Assembly: GCA_030562195.1 (NCBI GenBank)
Contig: CM060200.1
Location: forward strand, 39,777,084-39,841,083
From: Nipponacmea schrenckii
Taxonomy: Eukaryota; Mollusca; Gastropoda; Lottiidae
Length of the DNA: 64,000 bases
Direction: 5' to 3'
Shown: positions 47,416 through 59,730 of the stretch, in pieces
Layout of the letters: each line of letters opens with the position of its first letter
Numbering within the stretch: position 1 is the stretch's first letter
Position numbers and translations under genes: made by a program
Notes under the pieces: generated by a model
What the model was told of the DNA's origin: nothing
The model's input: the letters and a program-made list of their open reading frames with translations, nothing else
The model's database searches: none

Positions 47416-48561
47416 GTGGGAGCATTTTCTAGTGTGGTATGCCGGAGAATATGCGATTTTGGAAATGAATCTTCAAATTGTTCACTAATTTGGCCCGAAA
47501 GGGAGGGGGGTGGTATGTATGGTGGGCAAAGAGGGTATGCCCCAAATTAACTTACCATATACCATAGATAATCAACTGCAAATAGAACTATATTTTCGTA
47601 GTATATATTTTCATCAACGTAGAAAAGCCATATTCCTACCGCAAATCGCAAGAAATGTGTGCGTAGGCTAACATACCGCATTCTTTTACTTGATTGTTAT
47701 TTTTTAGTTTTTTGTAAGTGGGGTACAAGGTGTGGTGTTTGAAGTTGTGCTTTGAGAGTTGTGCCATAGATATAAATTATTCCATATATTCTATATTTTA
47801 CACTATATTTTGTACTGTATATGTTGTATATTAGCATCTTTATGGAACGCCATATATTCAAAGAGTCAGTTCACAGATTGTAAATAAGTTTGCGAATTGT
47901 AAAGCCGTTTAAAGATTCTAATCCAAATTCGTCGAAACTAAAAACAAAGCGCGAATTACTTACCTACTCGCAAATTCACGTCATTTAATGGAAAACCAAA
48001 GGTGGCGCGATCTGTCAAAGTTCATAGGGCTAAAACACAACTTATGAATTTAGATTAGAATTTTCAAACTGATTGACAAATTCGCAAACTTATTCAAAAT
48101 CTTTGAACTGATTTCTTGCATTAATAACGTTTCATACATCTGGTTTCAAATTATCACTATTTTATATTCGTTGTACAAATAGAAAAGTAGTACCTTGGCA
48201 TTATTAAATTATGCCTATGCAAAATTATGAGATGGCGTCTAGGGGGATGCTTTAGAAATCATACACATGTAGAGTTTACCATCTCCGTAACCCTTTGATT
48301 TTAATCAGCAATTTATTGTTATTTCGTTTAGCATCGGCAATCTAAGATGGGCTATAGGATGAATTTGTAAACGCAATTGAAAAAAAATGAAACATTGCTT
48401 CAAAATATGGTAATATAGAAAGGGAGATAATTCATTTTTCTGTTATTGATACAGTCGTTTCTATGTTAATATAAAACGGCGGTAAAACTGTCTGATATTC
48501 GAAGTTCCATTCAAAGTTCCATCAAGCCTCAGAATGCTGCCGGATAAAGCCAGGCATACAG
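47416..48561. other. Intergenic, nothing recognised
   Basis: No gene-like or repeat feature supported. Confidence 0.45.
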
Positions 48562-48640
48562 ATTGAGCTCTATCTGCTGCTGAAGCAAGTATTTCGACTA
48601 CTATATCCATTAGCGTGTCGATTTCCTTGTACCCTTGAGA
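48562..48640 (-). mobile_element. SINE family B head fragment
   Basis: AGATTGAGCTCTATCTGCTG, TTTCGACTACTATATC and GATTTCCTTG match 47335-47415 in order and orientation. The rest of the element is missing. Confidence 0.55.
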
Positions 48641-49610
48641 GATGGGTGCATTGTCTTCATCATGTTATGTTCAAGATCGAATGAAAACCATTCGACGGTT
48701 TATAAGCCTACTGGGTTATGCTTGGATTCGTAAAACCTCAAAGTCAGAAAGTTTGGACCAATTGGAAAACCTTCGGACCAGCGCCTTCAGAATTTACAAT
48801 CGGTCCACTTTCTTCCTTCTCGGTTTTGCAAATCCAACCATAACCTCGTCGTGTTTTATCACTTACATTATAGCCTAATATTTGTACGAGTTAACGTTTT
48901 GTAATACATTTGTATTTTTATATCTCTGACTATCAATACGTTAGATGTTTAATGTTGTCTCTGTTGGTGAATTATGGTTTAATATTGTATTGCAAAAAGT
49001 TAATAAAATATTAATAAGGAATATATGTCGCTTTTTATAATACTCATAGGGCTAATATGGAGGCCTATTCAAAGGTTTTTGTCGATGGTGGCTGACAGAA
49101 ATTGTTCCTCTTTCTGTTTTTAAGAACATGAAGTAAGAAGTGGTCGGCAGAGCTGTGAGCTTCTCTATATTATTTACTATTCTTCCAAATCAAGTTTCGC
49201 TCTTTGGCAAATGGTATTTATCTTCAAAATCAGTTATTTCAACTGATGTAGGCCCACAACCTATACCGTCCTTAAATGATGTACAACCTAAATTTGGCCT
49301 TGCGGGCGTCCCTCGGATAGGTCACGAATGGCATAACGTCATGAGCTGTACGAAAAGAGATGAAGCCTTCCTAATTAGCCTACGTATGTATGGTGCAAGG
49401 TTACTAAAATTTCTTAATAGATTCATTATATAATTCAAAACTACCATTCGAAAATTGATAGGAGCCAATTCTATAAAATTCCTTTTTAATCTGCGTACAG
49501 GGAGATATTTGACGAGCTAGTACAACCTCTAACTCATCCATAATGGGGTATTAGATAACTGAACTGCAAATCGGTTAATTCAAGCACAACTCAAGATAGC
49601 CCGAAAAAAG
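48641..49610. other. Intergenic, nothing recognised
   Basis: Two short + strand frames occur (48642-48878, 49140-49433) but neither has a recognisable domain or clear splice context. Confidence 0.4.
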
Positions 49611-49700
49611 CTGACTCTATTTCCAGTCTCTGATGGCTATTTGGACAGGCTCCCCCAGCCATATCTGTCCAAATAACTATCGGAGGCTGGGAATAGTCAG
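49611..49700 (+). repeat. 90-bp near-perfect hairpin
   Basis: Arms of 38 and 36 bases enclose a 16-base loop (49649-49664). The stem closes with CTGACT...AGTCAG outside and CTATTTGGACAG/CTGTCCAAATAA inside. Folded as + strand RNA, four of the five arm differences become G-U wobbles, leaving one C-A mismatch and a 2-nt bulge. The size fits either a foldback mini-transposon or a microRNA-like precursor, and sequence alone does not separate these. Confidence 0.8.
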
Positions 49701-50137
49701 GAGGTTCCGGACTAAACTCAAGATAACTTATTCAGTCTGATTTCGTACATATGGAAGGTTCGAGGGGTTGCTACGGATAAGGCGTGGTATGGTATGATGT
49801 AGTATACAACTGCTGTGTGCAGTATGTTGAACATGTTAAGGATCTTAAATCGCACACTACACTAAATTGCACACAAGGCAGTCTCTGACAGAGAGTAATG
49901 CATGGAAGGACAACTCTGTATAAGATAATGACTATACATGTACTTGGTGTTGCCTATCTTAAGCCCAAACTGTTACAGAAAAGTAAACATTTGTGTTGGT
50001 TTTTACTGCATCATAGATTTGATATCAAGTAATGAAGGAAAGGTAAGATAAAATAATTAAGACTAAATGGGAAGCTTTCGGACAAAAGTTAAATTATCCT
50101 TTTGGCATTGCTATACTTTGATCGGTAGTTTTAAGTT

Positions 50138-50170
50138 AAAAATGGCTGCGCCCATAAAAGTACTTCCGGT
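50138..50170 (+). promoter_or_regulatory. Likely RPAP2 promoter (YY1-like and ETS-like sites)
   Basis: AAAAATGGCTGCGCCC resembles a YY1 site and ACTTCCGG at 50162-50169 is a consensus ETS/GABP site. The two lie about 20 bases apart, roughly 430 bases ahead of the RPAP2 start codon, an arrangement common at TATA-less housekeeping promoters. Use as a promoter is inferred. Confidence 0.4.
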
Positions 50171-50597
50171 GTTGAAATTAAATTCTGCTTGAAACCGATT
50201 GAAGCTGTAGTTTGGGGATTTTACATGTCAGTTGTGTTGTCAATATCACTAGAAACAGTGTAATTAGCAAATGTTTAAAACAAAATTTTTAGTTGCATGA
50301 CAAATATCTTAGAATAGATATTTATCTACTGAAATATTGATGTTGTCATTTCACAAACGATAACTCGATAAGTCAATTTTTTTTTATCAACTCAGATTCT
50401 CTGTAATGGCAGATTATATTTAAATTGCTTTCCTGTATAAATTGCAATGTGGTTTAGCTTTCACCATACTAAAAATCCTATGAACGTAACTAGACTACAA
50501 CTCAGTGGAAGGCTGTTTTTTGATAGACTAGGTCTAGATCTACCGTATATATAATTGTGTGGTAACTTAATGATTTGTATTTTAGGAATAATAAATT

Positions 50598-53500
50598 ATG
50601 TCCGTATTTAAAGAATCACAAGAAAATGATGAAGAAAGGTATGGTCAGATTTATTTTTATTTTCAAAGTCTTTTCTTCAATGTAAATATGTTCCATCAGT
50701 CTTCATTTCTTTTCAGTTACCGGTACTATATAAGTGTGGGCATTTACTATTAGACTAATAGAACAGCTGTATCAATTTTGACATCTATTTTGTAAGGGTT
50801 TACAACATGTCAAAATGGAGGCCAGATTTGAATTCTGCGTACTTGATAACAATCAATAACGAAACCAAGTATGATTATAAAATATAATACAATTGTACAC
50901 ACATCCCCAGTTCTGACTTAGGTAAACTTTTATATGATCAGCTATTGGTGGTGTGTGATTGATTCCAGCAGAGAAACAATTTCTATCAATTTGTCCCATC
51001 CTAACTTTCTTGTTACTAGTCAATTATCATTTTATAGTTAATATCTTTCTGTATATTCAATGTTTACAATAACACTATTTTTGTTAGACATTATCCAAGG
51101 CCCCACCCTTGGTATTGTCAACTTGTGTAATGGAAAAATATTCATTATTGACTTGTAAAAATAAAAAAAATATTGGCTTCTGACCTTTTCTTGACAACTA
51201 ACAATGTCTTTTATTTCCTCATTAGCAAAAGGAAAGAGATTGAAGAAAGAATACGGAAGAGAATTGAATATGAGAAAAGAGCTTTTAATATTGTACAGGA
51301 GTTAATAGAACCTGATATTTCAACTCAATATTTATTACAAGTTGTAAGTTCTTCTCTATGATATGTAATCCTGTATTGTTTCTATACCTGTAGTAAAGGT
51401 TTGGGTGATTAAAAATATTTAATTATATTCAGTTGATATTGTTTGAATAAAAGGTAGAAAGTTTAAAACAGAACCTTAAACAATGTGTTGTTATTCAGAA
51501 TTTCACACAATGGGATTTTTTTTATATCACTTTTCAATTGTTGAATTAGCACTATTTTAACAGTGATAATTTTCTTTCTAATTGTATATTACGGTAGTAT
51601 AAGAAGTATGATGTGTTTGATAAATAAACATTATAGAAATGAGACATGCCAATTTCACTTTTCTATGAGAATTACCGATATAAAAGGCCAACTGGCTTGT
51701 TTTCTTTTCAGGGTAATCTGATAGGACCCAGTCATTATATTGATATTGTAGAAGAAAGGTCCATTACTAAAATTTGTGGTTATCCACTTTGTAATAATCC
51801 AGTCAAAACTGTAGGTATTTTAGTAATGCCATAATATTTGTGAAGTATGAAATTATATAATGAATGACATATGCTGTTTTTAATTAAAACCTAATTAATA
51901 ATGATGATTGTAATGTCAGTGTGGATATTGTTAAAACATGTTTATTGTCTATTACATGGTAAGACTGTGTATTGCAGCTGAAATCGTATCAATATTTTGT
52001 TATGTATTGCCATATATTGCGATACATCTTCTTGTATTCTGTTATGGTTTGCTTCCAGTATTATGTATCAAATTTATATCAATTACTTCTGTCAGCCCTA
52101 TAGTATAATGTTTGATATTTAGTGAAATTTTGTTTAGATAGACTGAAGCAATACAACTGAAAAACATTTAAAATATTTACAGGTTTTAAAACAGAAGTAT
52201 CACATATCGACTAAATCGAATAAAATTTATGACATCTCAGAGAGAAAGGTGAGTAAACTTCAAATAGCCTGGACTGTTTGTTATACTCCTAGTTAACCAT
52301 ATATATTTGTTTAGTGTTAGTATATTATTATTTATTTCCCTTGATATTGCTGATTGTATGAACATGTGAAACGTTGAGTTAATAAATGTCAGAAGTAGTA
52401 TATCCATGTATCTCGTGCTTCATTACCTATGCCTATTTCTATATTTCTTATAATCAATGATTAGTTATTAATTTGAGGTGCTGTAGAGACTGATATACCA
52501 ATATGAATAATGTTACTTGGTTAATCCATTTCAGAAATTTTGTAGTAATCAATGTTTCAAAGCATCAAAATATTTTGAGAATCAAATACCATCAGCGCCT
52601 GTCTGGGCAAGGGAATTGGAACCTAAAGTTGAATTTCAACTATTAACTGGATCAAGGTGAGGGGCAGTTTATTTCAATTAAGGACTTATAAAGAGAGTCT
52701 GTATATATTTAATCTAACTAAAATGCTGTATTCCCTTGAATATCTCAAAATACATGGCTACATACTACATACATGCTGATTATGTCTCAGCCAATTTTCA
52801 GCACGAGAATCTGTGCTATACCAAGAAAGTGTTATCCCAATAACGAAATTATTGTTACATACATACTGATTGTAGGAATATTTATTGATCAACAGTAATG
52901 ATGCAAGATTTTATTGTAGTTTGAGAAGTGAATGACAGAAAATTGAAAAATGTAAAAGGTTGAGTCCCTCTGATTTAGACTTGAATTATTTGCCCCTAGG
53001 AATTAAAAAAGAATCTAAAGAAAACAAGAATGTGAGTAATTTTTAAAAATGTTATATATTTCAGAGGATCTATTGGTGAGGAGATTATTGTATCTTTAAA
53101 GGAACAGAAGGAACTAAGGGATGAGGTAGAGAGGTTAAAGAGGCTAGATAAGGAGGAGGGGGAAAGGGACAATACTACCCTGAAGGCAGAACAGTCTGAT
53201 ACCTCCACATTTGACTTTCACATGCGTTGTAAAGAGAGACTAGACAGCCCCCACAAGGGTAATTCCAATATGGAAGGTGTAGAGAAAAGTGGATCCAGTC
53301 AAGATACTTTTCCATTGCATTCAGAGATTTCAAAGTCTCCACAAGAGGAAAATGAACTTAAACACCCAGAAGAATCTGTGCCCAGTCAGCCCGCAGAATC
53401 TAAAAGTGACTACATGTTAAGACTACTTGATAAACGAAAGAAACATTTATCAAAAATGTCTGTGGATGTCCCTTTAAGTGCCAGTTCCAATCAATATACT

Positions 53501-55937
53501 AAAACCCCTAATGCAACTGTGATGCCAAAACCTAATACTGAACCTCAGGGGAAAACCACACCATTGAGATTTCTAAGTGATATTATCAAACAGTGGGTTA
53601 CTGAAAACACCAAAATGTACTTGAAACAACGGTCATTAAGCATAGTTTGTGCAAGTATGGAAGAACATTATAATTCTCTTTGTCAAAGACTTGAAGAAAA
53701 AGAAAGAGAGAAAGAAAAATTAGAGGAATTGTTGTCTAAAAAATTACAAATTGATGAAGGTAAATCTAAGATGAAGCCATTACCTGGTTATGAAGATTTA
53801 AAAGAAGAAGTACGAAAAGAAGAGATAAAAGTTAGAGAATTTTTACGTGGTAATTTCTGTACTGAAAAAGATTTACAGGAAAGTGAAAAGGTAATATACT
53901 GGTATTTGTAGTCTCTCAAGTTAGCATTAAATGTTTGCTTTGGCTTTCTTACTAATTTTAGCTTGATATTAGTCTCATGTTGTTGAACTTCAACTGTATG
54001 ACAATAATTTGTAAGCTCATTTTATAGGAAAGTTTCTTTTGTTGTTACATTATTTTACTGAATTCAGGATTATATAGAAGAAGATAAAGCACCTGTTGTT
54101 ATGCCTACTGTAGACTCTCTCGACCAGATGATAATTAGAAGAAGAATTGTATTAGAAAGATTATTGAAAGTGTAAGACTTATTCTCTGTTCTTGAATAAA
54201 GCAACTTTTGTTTTGCAAGACGTTATCTAATGGGAGAAATTTCCCCAATAGCTTCATTTTAATTTACAGCTCTATTGTCCAAGAACATGATTTTTTTTAA
54301 TCTGCACTTTGATGAGTTAGCATTTATATCTACTTAATGATTATATTATATTATACTAGTATATAATATACAGTAGAACCTGTATTCAGAGACCACTCTA
54401 GGGAATATTCAAAAACTGAATGAAGGTGGCCTCTTAGGTGAGGATCTGCAAGACCATTTTGTTTTGACATTTCAGAAATGATAGGATCTTACTTTTTACT
54501 CATTCATGTTTTTACTGCTTTTACCTGCTGTCTAGGATCTACCGAACGGACAGGATATCCAATTCTGTCTTTTTTTTTTTCCATTTGCAATACCACGGAA
54601 ACTATCGTTTTCAATGTCAAAATTATTTACCATAAATCAATAAAATATCATTCTTTACTTCTACGTGTATATTATATCTGATTATAGATTACCTGAAGTT
54701 TTATCACCGCTAAGATTATCAATATTAGATGTTACAGAAGAATTCAGAGAGTTAGTCCATACCTTCAGGTAATTCATACCTGACACTTTCTTGTACAATA
54801 TTTCAAGTTCAGACTAGAAGTATTGTGATATGACCATCTAAATAACATAACATGATATTTAAATTATGTATTATGTTAATTTGATGTTGGGAAAAGGTGC
54901 ATGATTCGCAATTATACAGTAATGAAGTTTTCTTGTATTTCAGATTTACCAGTTCTAACATTATATTTAAGCCTGCTCAGTGGACAATGGTGGCAATCAT
55001 TATTTTAAAATTGTAAGTGTGGGTAGTTTCTTTAGCATTATCAGAATTATCAATATCCTTAAAAAAGTGGAGCTTCTGCTGCTGACATTTTTAAAATTAC
55101 TAGCTTAAACGGTCACTTTTGAGTATATATTTCAGCAAATAAAATCACTGGCTGATTTTCACACCTACAAAATGAAGTGTACTTGGCTTGGTTTTATAAG
55201 ACCATGTTAGAATTAAGTGTATAGGTTTAGTTGTATACAGGTTAATAAGACCATGTTAGAATTAAGTGTATGGGTTTAGTTTTATACAGGTTAATAAGAC
55301 CATGTTAGAATTAAGTGTATGGGTTTAGTTTTATACAGGTTAATAAGACCATGTTAGAATTAAGTGTATGGGTTTAGTTTTATACAGGTTAATAAGACCA
55401 TGTTAGAATTAAGTGTATGGGTTTAGTTTTATACAGGTTAATAAGACCATGTTAGAATTAAGTGTAGTGGGTTTAGTTTTATACAGGTTAATAAGACCAT
55501 GTTAGAATTAAGTGTATGGGTTTAGTTTTATACAGGTTAATAAGACCATGTTAGAATTAAGTGTATGGGTTTAGTTTTATACAGGTTAATAAGACCATGT
55601 TAGAATTACGTGTAGTGGCTTTAGTTTTATACAGGTTAATAAGACCATGTTAGAATTAAGTGTATGGGTTTAGTTTTATACAGGTTAATAAGACCATGTT
55701 AGAATTAAGTGTATGGGTTTAGTTTTATACAGGTTAATAAGACCATGTTAACCTGATAGGGATATCATAGATATTAACTATCATTGTGTGTTTTATTACA
55801 GAATCTCCAATAGAAACAAGAGAGTAGAAGAATCATTTATGAACCAATCAGCTGTCAAATATCTAGATATTATTTTAAAAGCTCTGGGAGAAGATCTCGA
55901 ATCCTTTCAGTTTGTTATTGATAGCATTGTCCAATAA
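50598..55937 (+). CDS. RPAP2: RNA polymerase II-associated protein 2 (CTD phosphatase)
   Basis: Ten coding exons: 50598-50638, 51226-51343, 51712-51810, 52183-52248, 52535-52656, 53065-53890, 54068-54171, 54688-54768, 54944-55012, 55802-55937. All are GT-AG and in phase; total 1,662 nt (553 aa), a little shorter than the human protein. RPAP2/Rtr1 proteins dephosphorylate Ser5 of the Pol II C-terminal domain and assist Pol II import and snRNA transcription. The Rtr1/RPAP2 domain (about 40-150) has the zinc ligands Cys75 and Cys80 (CGYPLC) and Cys111 and Cys115 (CSNQC), with conserved [13 protein letters not shown] and QKYHISTK stretches around them. The large exon 6 is lysine/glutamate-rich with predicted coiled coils near 150-180 and 370-395 and is otherwise poorly conserved. 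The C-terminal exons hold a helical region. No key residue is missing. Confidence 0.95.
52387..52407 (+). repeat. Half-site of the 4210-4317 foldback family
   Basis: GTCAGAAGTAGTATATCCAT matches the right arm of the element in TRIC intron 2 with one substitution. The partner arm is absent, so this is a fragment in RPAP2 intron 4. Confidence 0.4.
54370..54445 (+). repeat. Dispersed repeat in RPAP2 intron 7
   Basis: CAGTAGAACCTGTATTCAGA with CCACTC matches 35152-35195. It continues into GAAGGTGGCCTCTTAGG, which is partly the inverse of the left part, so the whole can fold back on itself. Confidence 0.5.
55195..55749. repeat. 49-bp tandem repeat, about 11 copies, RPAP2 intron 9
   Basis: The unit contains GGTTAATAAGACCATGTTAG, AATTAAGTGTATGGG and TTTAGTTTTATACA. 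Most copies are identical; two have an extra base (AGTGTAGTGG). Near-identity indicates recent expansion. The array fills most of the intron before the final exon and stops about 50 bases before the acceptor at 55801. Confidence 0.97.
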
Positions 55938-56213
55938 AATATTCTTTCTTTCACATTTGTTGGTTCTTAAGAAATTATCAAATGGTATTTCGTTTCCTTA
56001 ATTATTTTTATGATTTTAGTGTGGTCTGAAAAATGAATTCATTTGTGTAGTTATTTCCCTTGTTTTGTACTGAAATAAAAACGCCTTTGATGTCGCGTTT
56101 CAATCCTATATAATTCTGGACACACGCCGGTAATTCATTTGCTAACAGTTTCCATATTTAAGTGAAACTGTGTCTAATAATGGACACATGTTCTAAATAA
56201 TTGTCAGTATCGC
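55938..56213 (+). other. RPAP2 3' UTR and downstream DNA
   Basis: AATAAA overlaps the stop codon region (55933-55938) and another lies at 56074. A short 3' UTR ending soon after 56074 is likely. No other feature before the MITE relic. Confidence 0.5.
56074..56079 (+). promoter_or_regulatory. Likely poly(A) signal of RPAP2
   Basis: AATAAA lies 137 nt after the stop codon. It is preferred over the hexamer overlapping the stop codon because a cleavage site would follow at a usual distance. Confidence 0.5.
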
Positions 56214-56465
56214 TATATATTCATCCGTGGACGTAACTGGTGTCATAAAGTAACAGAATCCCTTAAAATCTGAAAAAAACTCACAGAACTAAGTAATTAT
56301 TGAAAAACACTAAATCAATATATTTAGCGTTTTTCAATAATAAATTGCCTTTTTATGGATTTATTAGATTATAGGAGGATTCTGTTACGTTCTTTATGGT
56401 AGCAGGTTTATTATTTAATGAATTTTTTTTTTTTTGAAACGTTATGTTCATTCTAAGAAATTTAA
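56214..56465 (+). mobile_element. AAGGGATA-type MITE, degenerate copy 4
   Basis: Contains GGTGTCATAAAGTAACAGAA, TTTAGCGTTTTTCAATAA, TATGGTAGCAGGTTTA and TTATGTTCATTCTAAG in the order and orientation of copy 1. The terminal repeats are not intact, so this is an older, immobile relic. Confidence 0.6.
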
Positions 56466-56779
56466 ACTTTGAAGAAAACTTTCCAATATGTCTTATGAAA
56501 GCTAGGTCGATGCTTAGTTTCTGGAGTATCAACATCCGCTTGACTGTCACTGCATATAAAATGACTTTTTAAATAAATTTATCCATCCATATGCACATCA
56601 GTTAATTTGAACTAGTAGATGATTTCATTCTGCTGTGATCTTGTAAAGAAGTGAAACTATACATAACCTAACACCTTAAAGAAAACGTTGCTTAGTAGCT
56701 TACCATTAGTAGCTATCATTGTTTTTGTTTTCCTAAACTGTCAGTGATACAGGTGGCAAGACTGTCTTATTGGAAGTGA

Positions 56780-56970
56780 GTTCTAATCTCGATCGGTGTG
56801 TGAAAGTTCGATGACCTTGAATAAGTCATCTTCACTCACAATTCAGTCAACCCAGCTGTAAATGGGTACGGATAATCCGGGAAAGATCAATGCCAAAAGG
56901 ATCCCTGTCACGGCGGACTTGTGAACCTAAATTGTTATCCTTGTAAAATATAGTTGTTTCTTTCCTTTTG
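56780..56970 (+). mobile_element. SINE family A, copy 2
   Basis: Same structure as 7793-8015 with a deletion of about 25 bases in the middle (the GGTTTGGCCAAGGACC part is absent). The B-box-like start, CCCAGCTGTAAATGGGTACG core and TTGTAAAATATAGTTGTTTC tail are preserved. Confidence 0.75.
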
Positions 56971-58285
56971 TTGTTATGAACCGCGTGTTGGACAAACTCT
57001 CTAAAGCTGAAATTCAAAGGAATAGGTTAATGCTCCTTTACTGAAAAAATATCAGACATAGTCAATGCATGGTGGTGTTGGGCATCACATGTCAATAATT
57101 ATAACCAAGTTAGAATAAAACTCTGCCGAACGGGCTGATTTTTCTAGATCTCAAATCTTTCTGCTTATAAGAGCGCTTAGATATTTTAAAGAAACGTGTC
57201 TCCTCAGAATCACAAAGTATTCTTGTTAGTAACTTGTTCTCTTTGTTTTCGTTCAAAATTCAAAGTAGCAATAGTTTAACGATGTATTAGCATTAGAAAA
57301 ACAAAAAGACTTCCTATATCTTTGTTAAAACAATCGGTTTTAATTTATTTGTATGTGAACTGGACATCGGTAGCAACAAACAGGGTTCTAGATAAATCAG
57401 TTATTTGATTTAACAGATTTAATCAGTTATCTCCCCCTCCCGCCAATTCCCAAAAGTTCTACTGAAGAAAATGCAAGTACACTGTTCTATACTAACTATA
57501 TCAGTGACCTATCCCATGACGCAACATGAGCACTGTTCTATGTATATTATTTGTATAGTATAGAAATTAATTTACATTGTATTGTATATATAATACTCTA
57601 GACACATGCCGTTACTCATCCATACATCTTTTAATTGATTCAATATTTTCTATATTCATTGTAATAATATTCCCTAGTGGGGTGCCCAATAGACACAGTC
57701 GCTTCTTCCTACCGCTATTTAATATGCTAATAGACATTATAACTGAGGAATTCCCTTATCTGGGCGATACACCATTGCCTAGTTCTCTTGTTCGCGTGCC
57801 AACTACTTTATATGGTTATTTTTAAAAAGCTTGTGTTACTATGGTTATATATTTTCTGTCATGTCGGAAGGGGTTTTGAATTAGTCGAGTCAGTAGTGAA
57901 ACATAATAGAAAACACAATGTGACAAGTGATAAAATGAGGAAAAGATACTGTGAAACGGTGAAACGTTAGTTAAACTATGGTGTAACGAGACTGGCGTTT
58001 TACCAGTCAATAAATCACTGTCTAGTATAAGCTATTTACTGGAAACAAGTCAACATTGATAGGAACACCGCGACCTTTTAAATATCTTCGCGCAATATAT
58101 ATTCCATAGCTTTCAGCAATTTGCATGGATAGCTTATGTTTTATTCACATATTGAGTCGACTTTGCATTGCCAGGAATTCAGCCATGCTGTTATTTAACT
58201 GTGATCACATGACCAAGAAATTCTCGTTTCAATCAGGTTAATAATGTACTGTAGGGACGACGAGGAGCAAGTTGATTTTGTAGCA
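56971..58285. other. Intergenic / upstream of the potassium channel
   Basis: No gene seen. Promoter and any 5' non-coding exons of the channel presumably lie here, but I cannot point to a specific core element. Confidence 0.45.
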
Positions 58286-58345
58286 ATGAAGAACGGAGTG
58301 AGAACTGCCCCCAAGGGCTGGAAAATACCGTCACAGTGGTCATGA
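58286..58345 (+). other. Upstream ORF overlapping the channel start codon
   Basis: ATG at 58286 opens a 19-codon frame (MKNGVRTAPKGW...) in a different frame from the channel. Its TGA at 58343-58345 overlaps the channel's first ATG at 58342 as ATGA. If the 5' UTR includes it, it could reduce or condition channel translation by termination-reinitiation. It is seen directly in sequence; the effect is inferred. Confidence 0.45.
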
Positions 58346-58660
58346 TCTTAGAAAATAAGTTTACCATGAGCGATATAGTTCGTGTATCGAAAAATTTCAA
58401 AAATAATCTGCTGGTACAAGATGAAGTGGGGAATACTCCAAGAAGAGAGGGAAGGAAGTTAGCTGGTGGAAGTGCTCGATTGTTGCTCAATGTTGGAGGA
58501 GTTAGACACGAAACGCACGTGTCAACTTTACGTAACGCTCCTCACACACGTTTGGCTAGATTAGCTGAAGCTCATTTAGAATCAGGATGTAGGACTGAGG
58601 AATATTTCTTTGATCGTCATCCGGCAGTGTTCAATTCCATCATCGATTACTATCGAACAG
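58342..58660 (+). CDS. Shaw/Kv3-type voltage-gated K+ channel, first coding exon (partial gene)
   Basis: 106 codons plus one base, ending TATCGAACAG|GTAAGG. The exon encodes a leader and most of a T1/BTB tetramerisation domain: LLLNVGGVRHETHVSTL (about 50-66), TRLARLAEAH and EYFFDRHPAVFNSIIDYYRTG. RHET plus TRLxRLxEA and the splice after YYRTG point to the Shaw (Kv3) class rather than Shaker, Shab or Shal. In-frame starts are ATG 58342 and ATG 58366; the latter has the better context (ACCATGA). The T1 remainder, voltage sensor and pore are not recognisable before 64000, so the first intron exceeds 5.3 kb or the next exon lies beyond the window. Confidence 0.85.
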
Positions 58661-59414
58661 GTAAGGTTTTTTTCTGTCTTTTGAGTTATTTTAATCAATT
58701 CTTGTTTATTCAGGTACATCATTAATCTGCTAATTAGTCTCACCTGTCTGTTTCGGGAATTAATGGAAGACAAATTGATCTCTAGAAGATCTGACACACA
58801 GGTTGTGATCCGTGTCTTCATTATGTAATTATACCAAACATATTACGTTCGTTATGTGGGTCTCTACACAGATAAATTAGGAACTCAAACGTCTGAAACA
58901 AATAAAGCAAGCGAATTGTGGACAAAGTATATCGTTTAGTTTAGTGTTTATGGAAATATTATTCGCCATGCTCTCAGTTACTGTCTGCGAACGAAGACTC
59001 GATTATATAATATATAATCTATTATCAGTCCAAGCACAGGAAGTTCTAGTCAACAGTGGTTGGAAAAGCTACCAATTACTACGCAATAAGAACTAAATGC
59101 CAAATTGAATTTCTTAAATATGCCTGCTATAAATGTATCAGGCCTAAAGCAAATGACCGAAATATGGTTGTATCATCGTATTGGCTGACATTGTTATCCC
59201 TTGCCTGGTAAATGGCAATGTTATAATCTTACTATAAACGCAATTAAGAAAATAGTGGCGAAGAAGAATGATAGTCCTACATCTTACTGAACGCAATGAT
59301 GAAATACAAATCCCTACAAGATAATACAGTTAATGAAAATCCCATCCAAAGAATGACAGAAAGTCAGTCTTGTCTCACCAATGATCCCATTAAGCGTGAC
59401 GTTGAAGCAAAACC
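58661..59414 (+). other. Start of the channel's first intron
   Basis: Begins with the donor GTAAGG. No exon or repeat seen up to the 30-bp array. Confidence 0.5.
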
Positions 59415-59730
59415 CTTTGTTTAAAGCAATGATGAAGTTCTAGGTTTTGATTGACGCAATGATTAAGTCCTAAGTTCTGTTTAACGCAATGATTAAATTC
59501 TAAGCTCTGTTTAACGCAATGTTGAAGTCCTAAGTTTTGTTTAACGCACTGATGAAGTTCTAAGTTTTGTTTAACGCAATGATTAAGTTGTAAGTTTTGT
59601 TTAACGCGATGATGAAGTCCCAAGTAAGTTTTGTTTAACGCAATGATGAAGTCCTAAGTTTTGTTTGGTGTTTAAAAACGCAATGATGGAGTTCTAAGTT
59701 TTGTTAAATGCAATGATGAAGTCCTCTTAC
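59415..59730. repeat. 30-bp tandem repeat, about 10 copies
   Basis: The unit approximates TAAGTTTTGTTTAACGCAAT plus GATGAAGTCC, with length variants and one insertion near 59668. On the reverse strand it produces a repetitive HCVKQNLGL-type frame, which is an artefact of the repeat. Confidence 0.9.

Noticed and set aside
59390..59623. 77-codon reverse-strand frame of HCVKQNL repeats
   Set aside because: By-product of the 30-bp tandem repeat, not a repeat protein gene.
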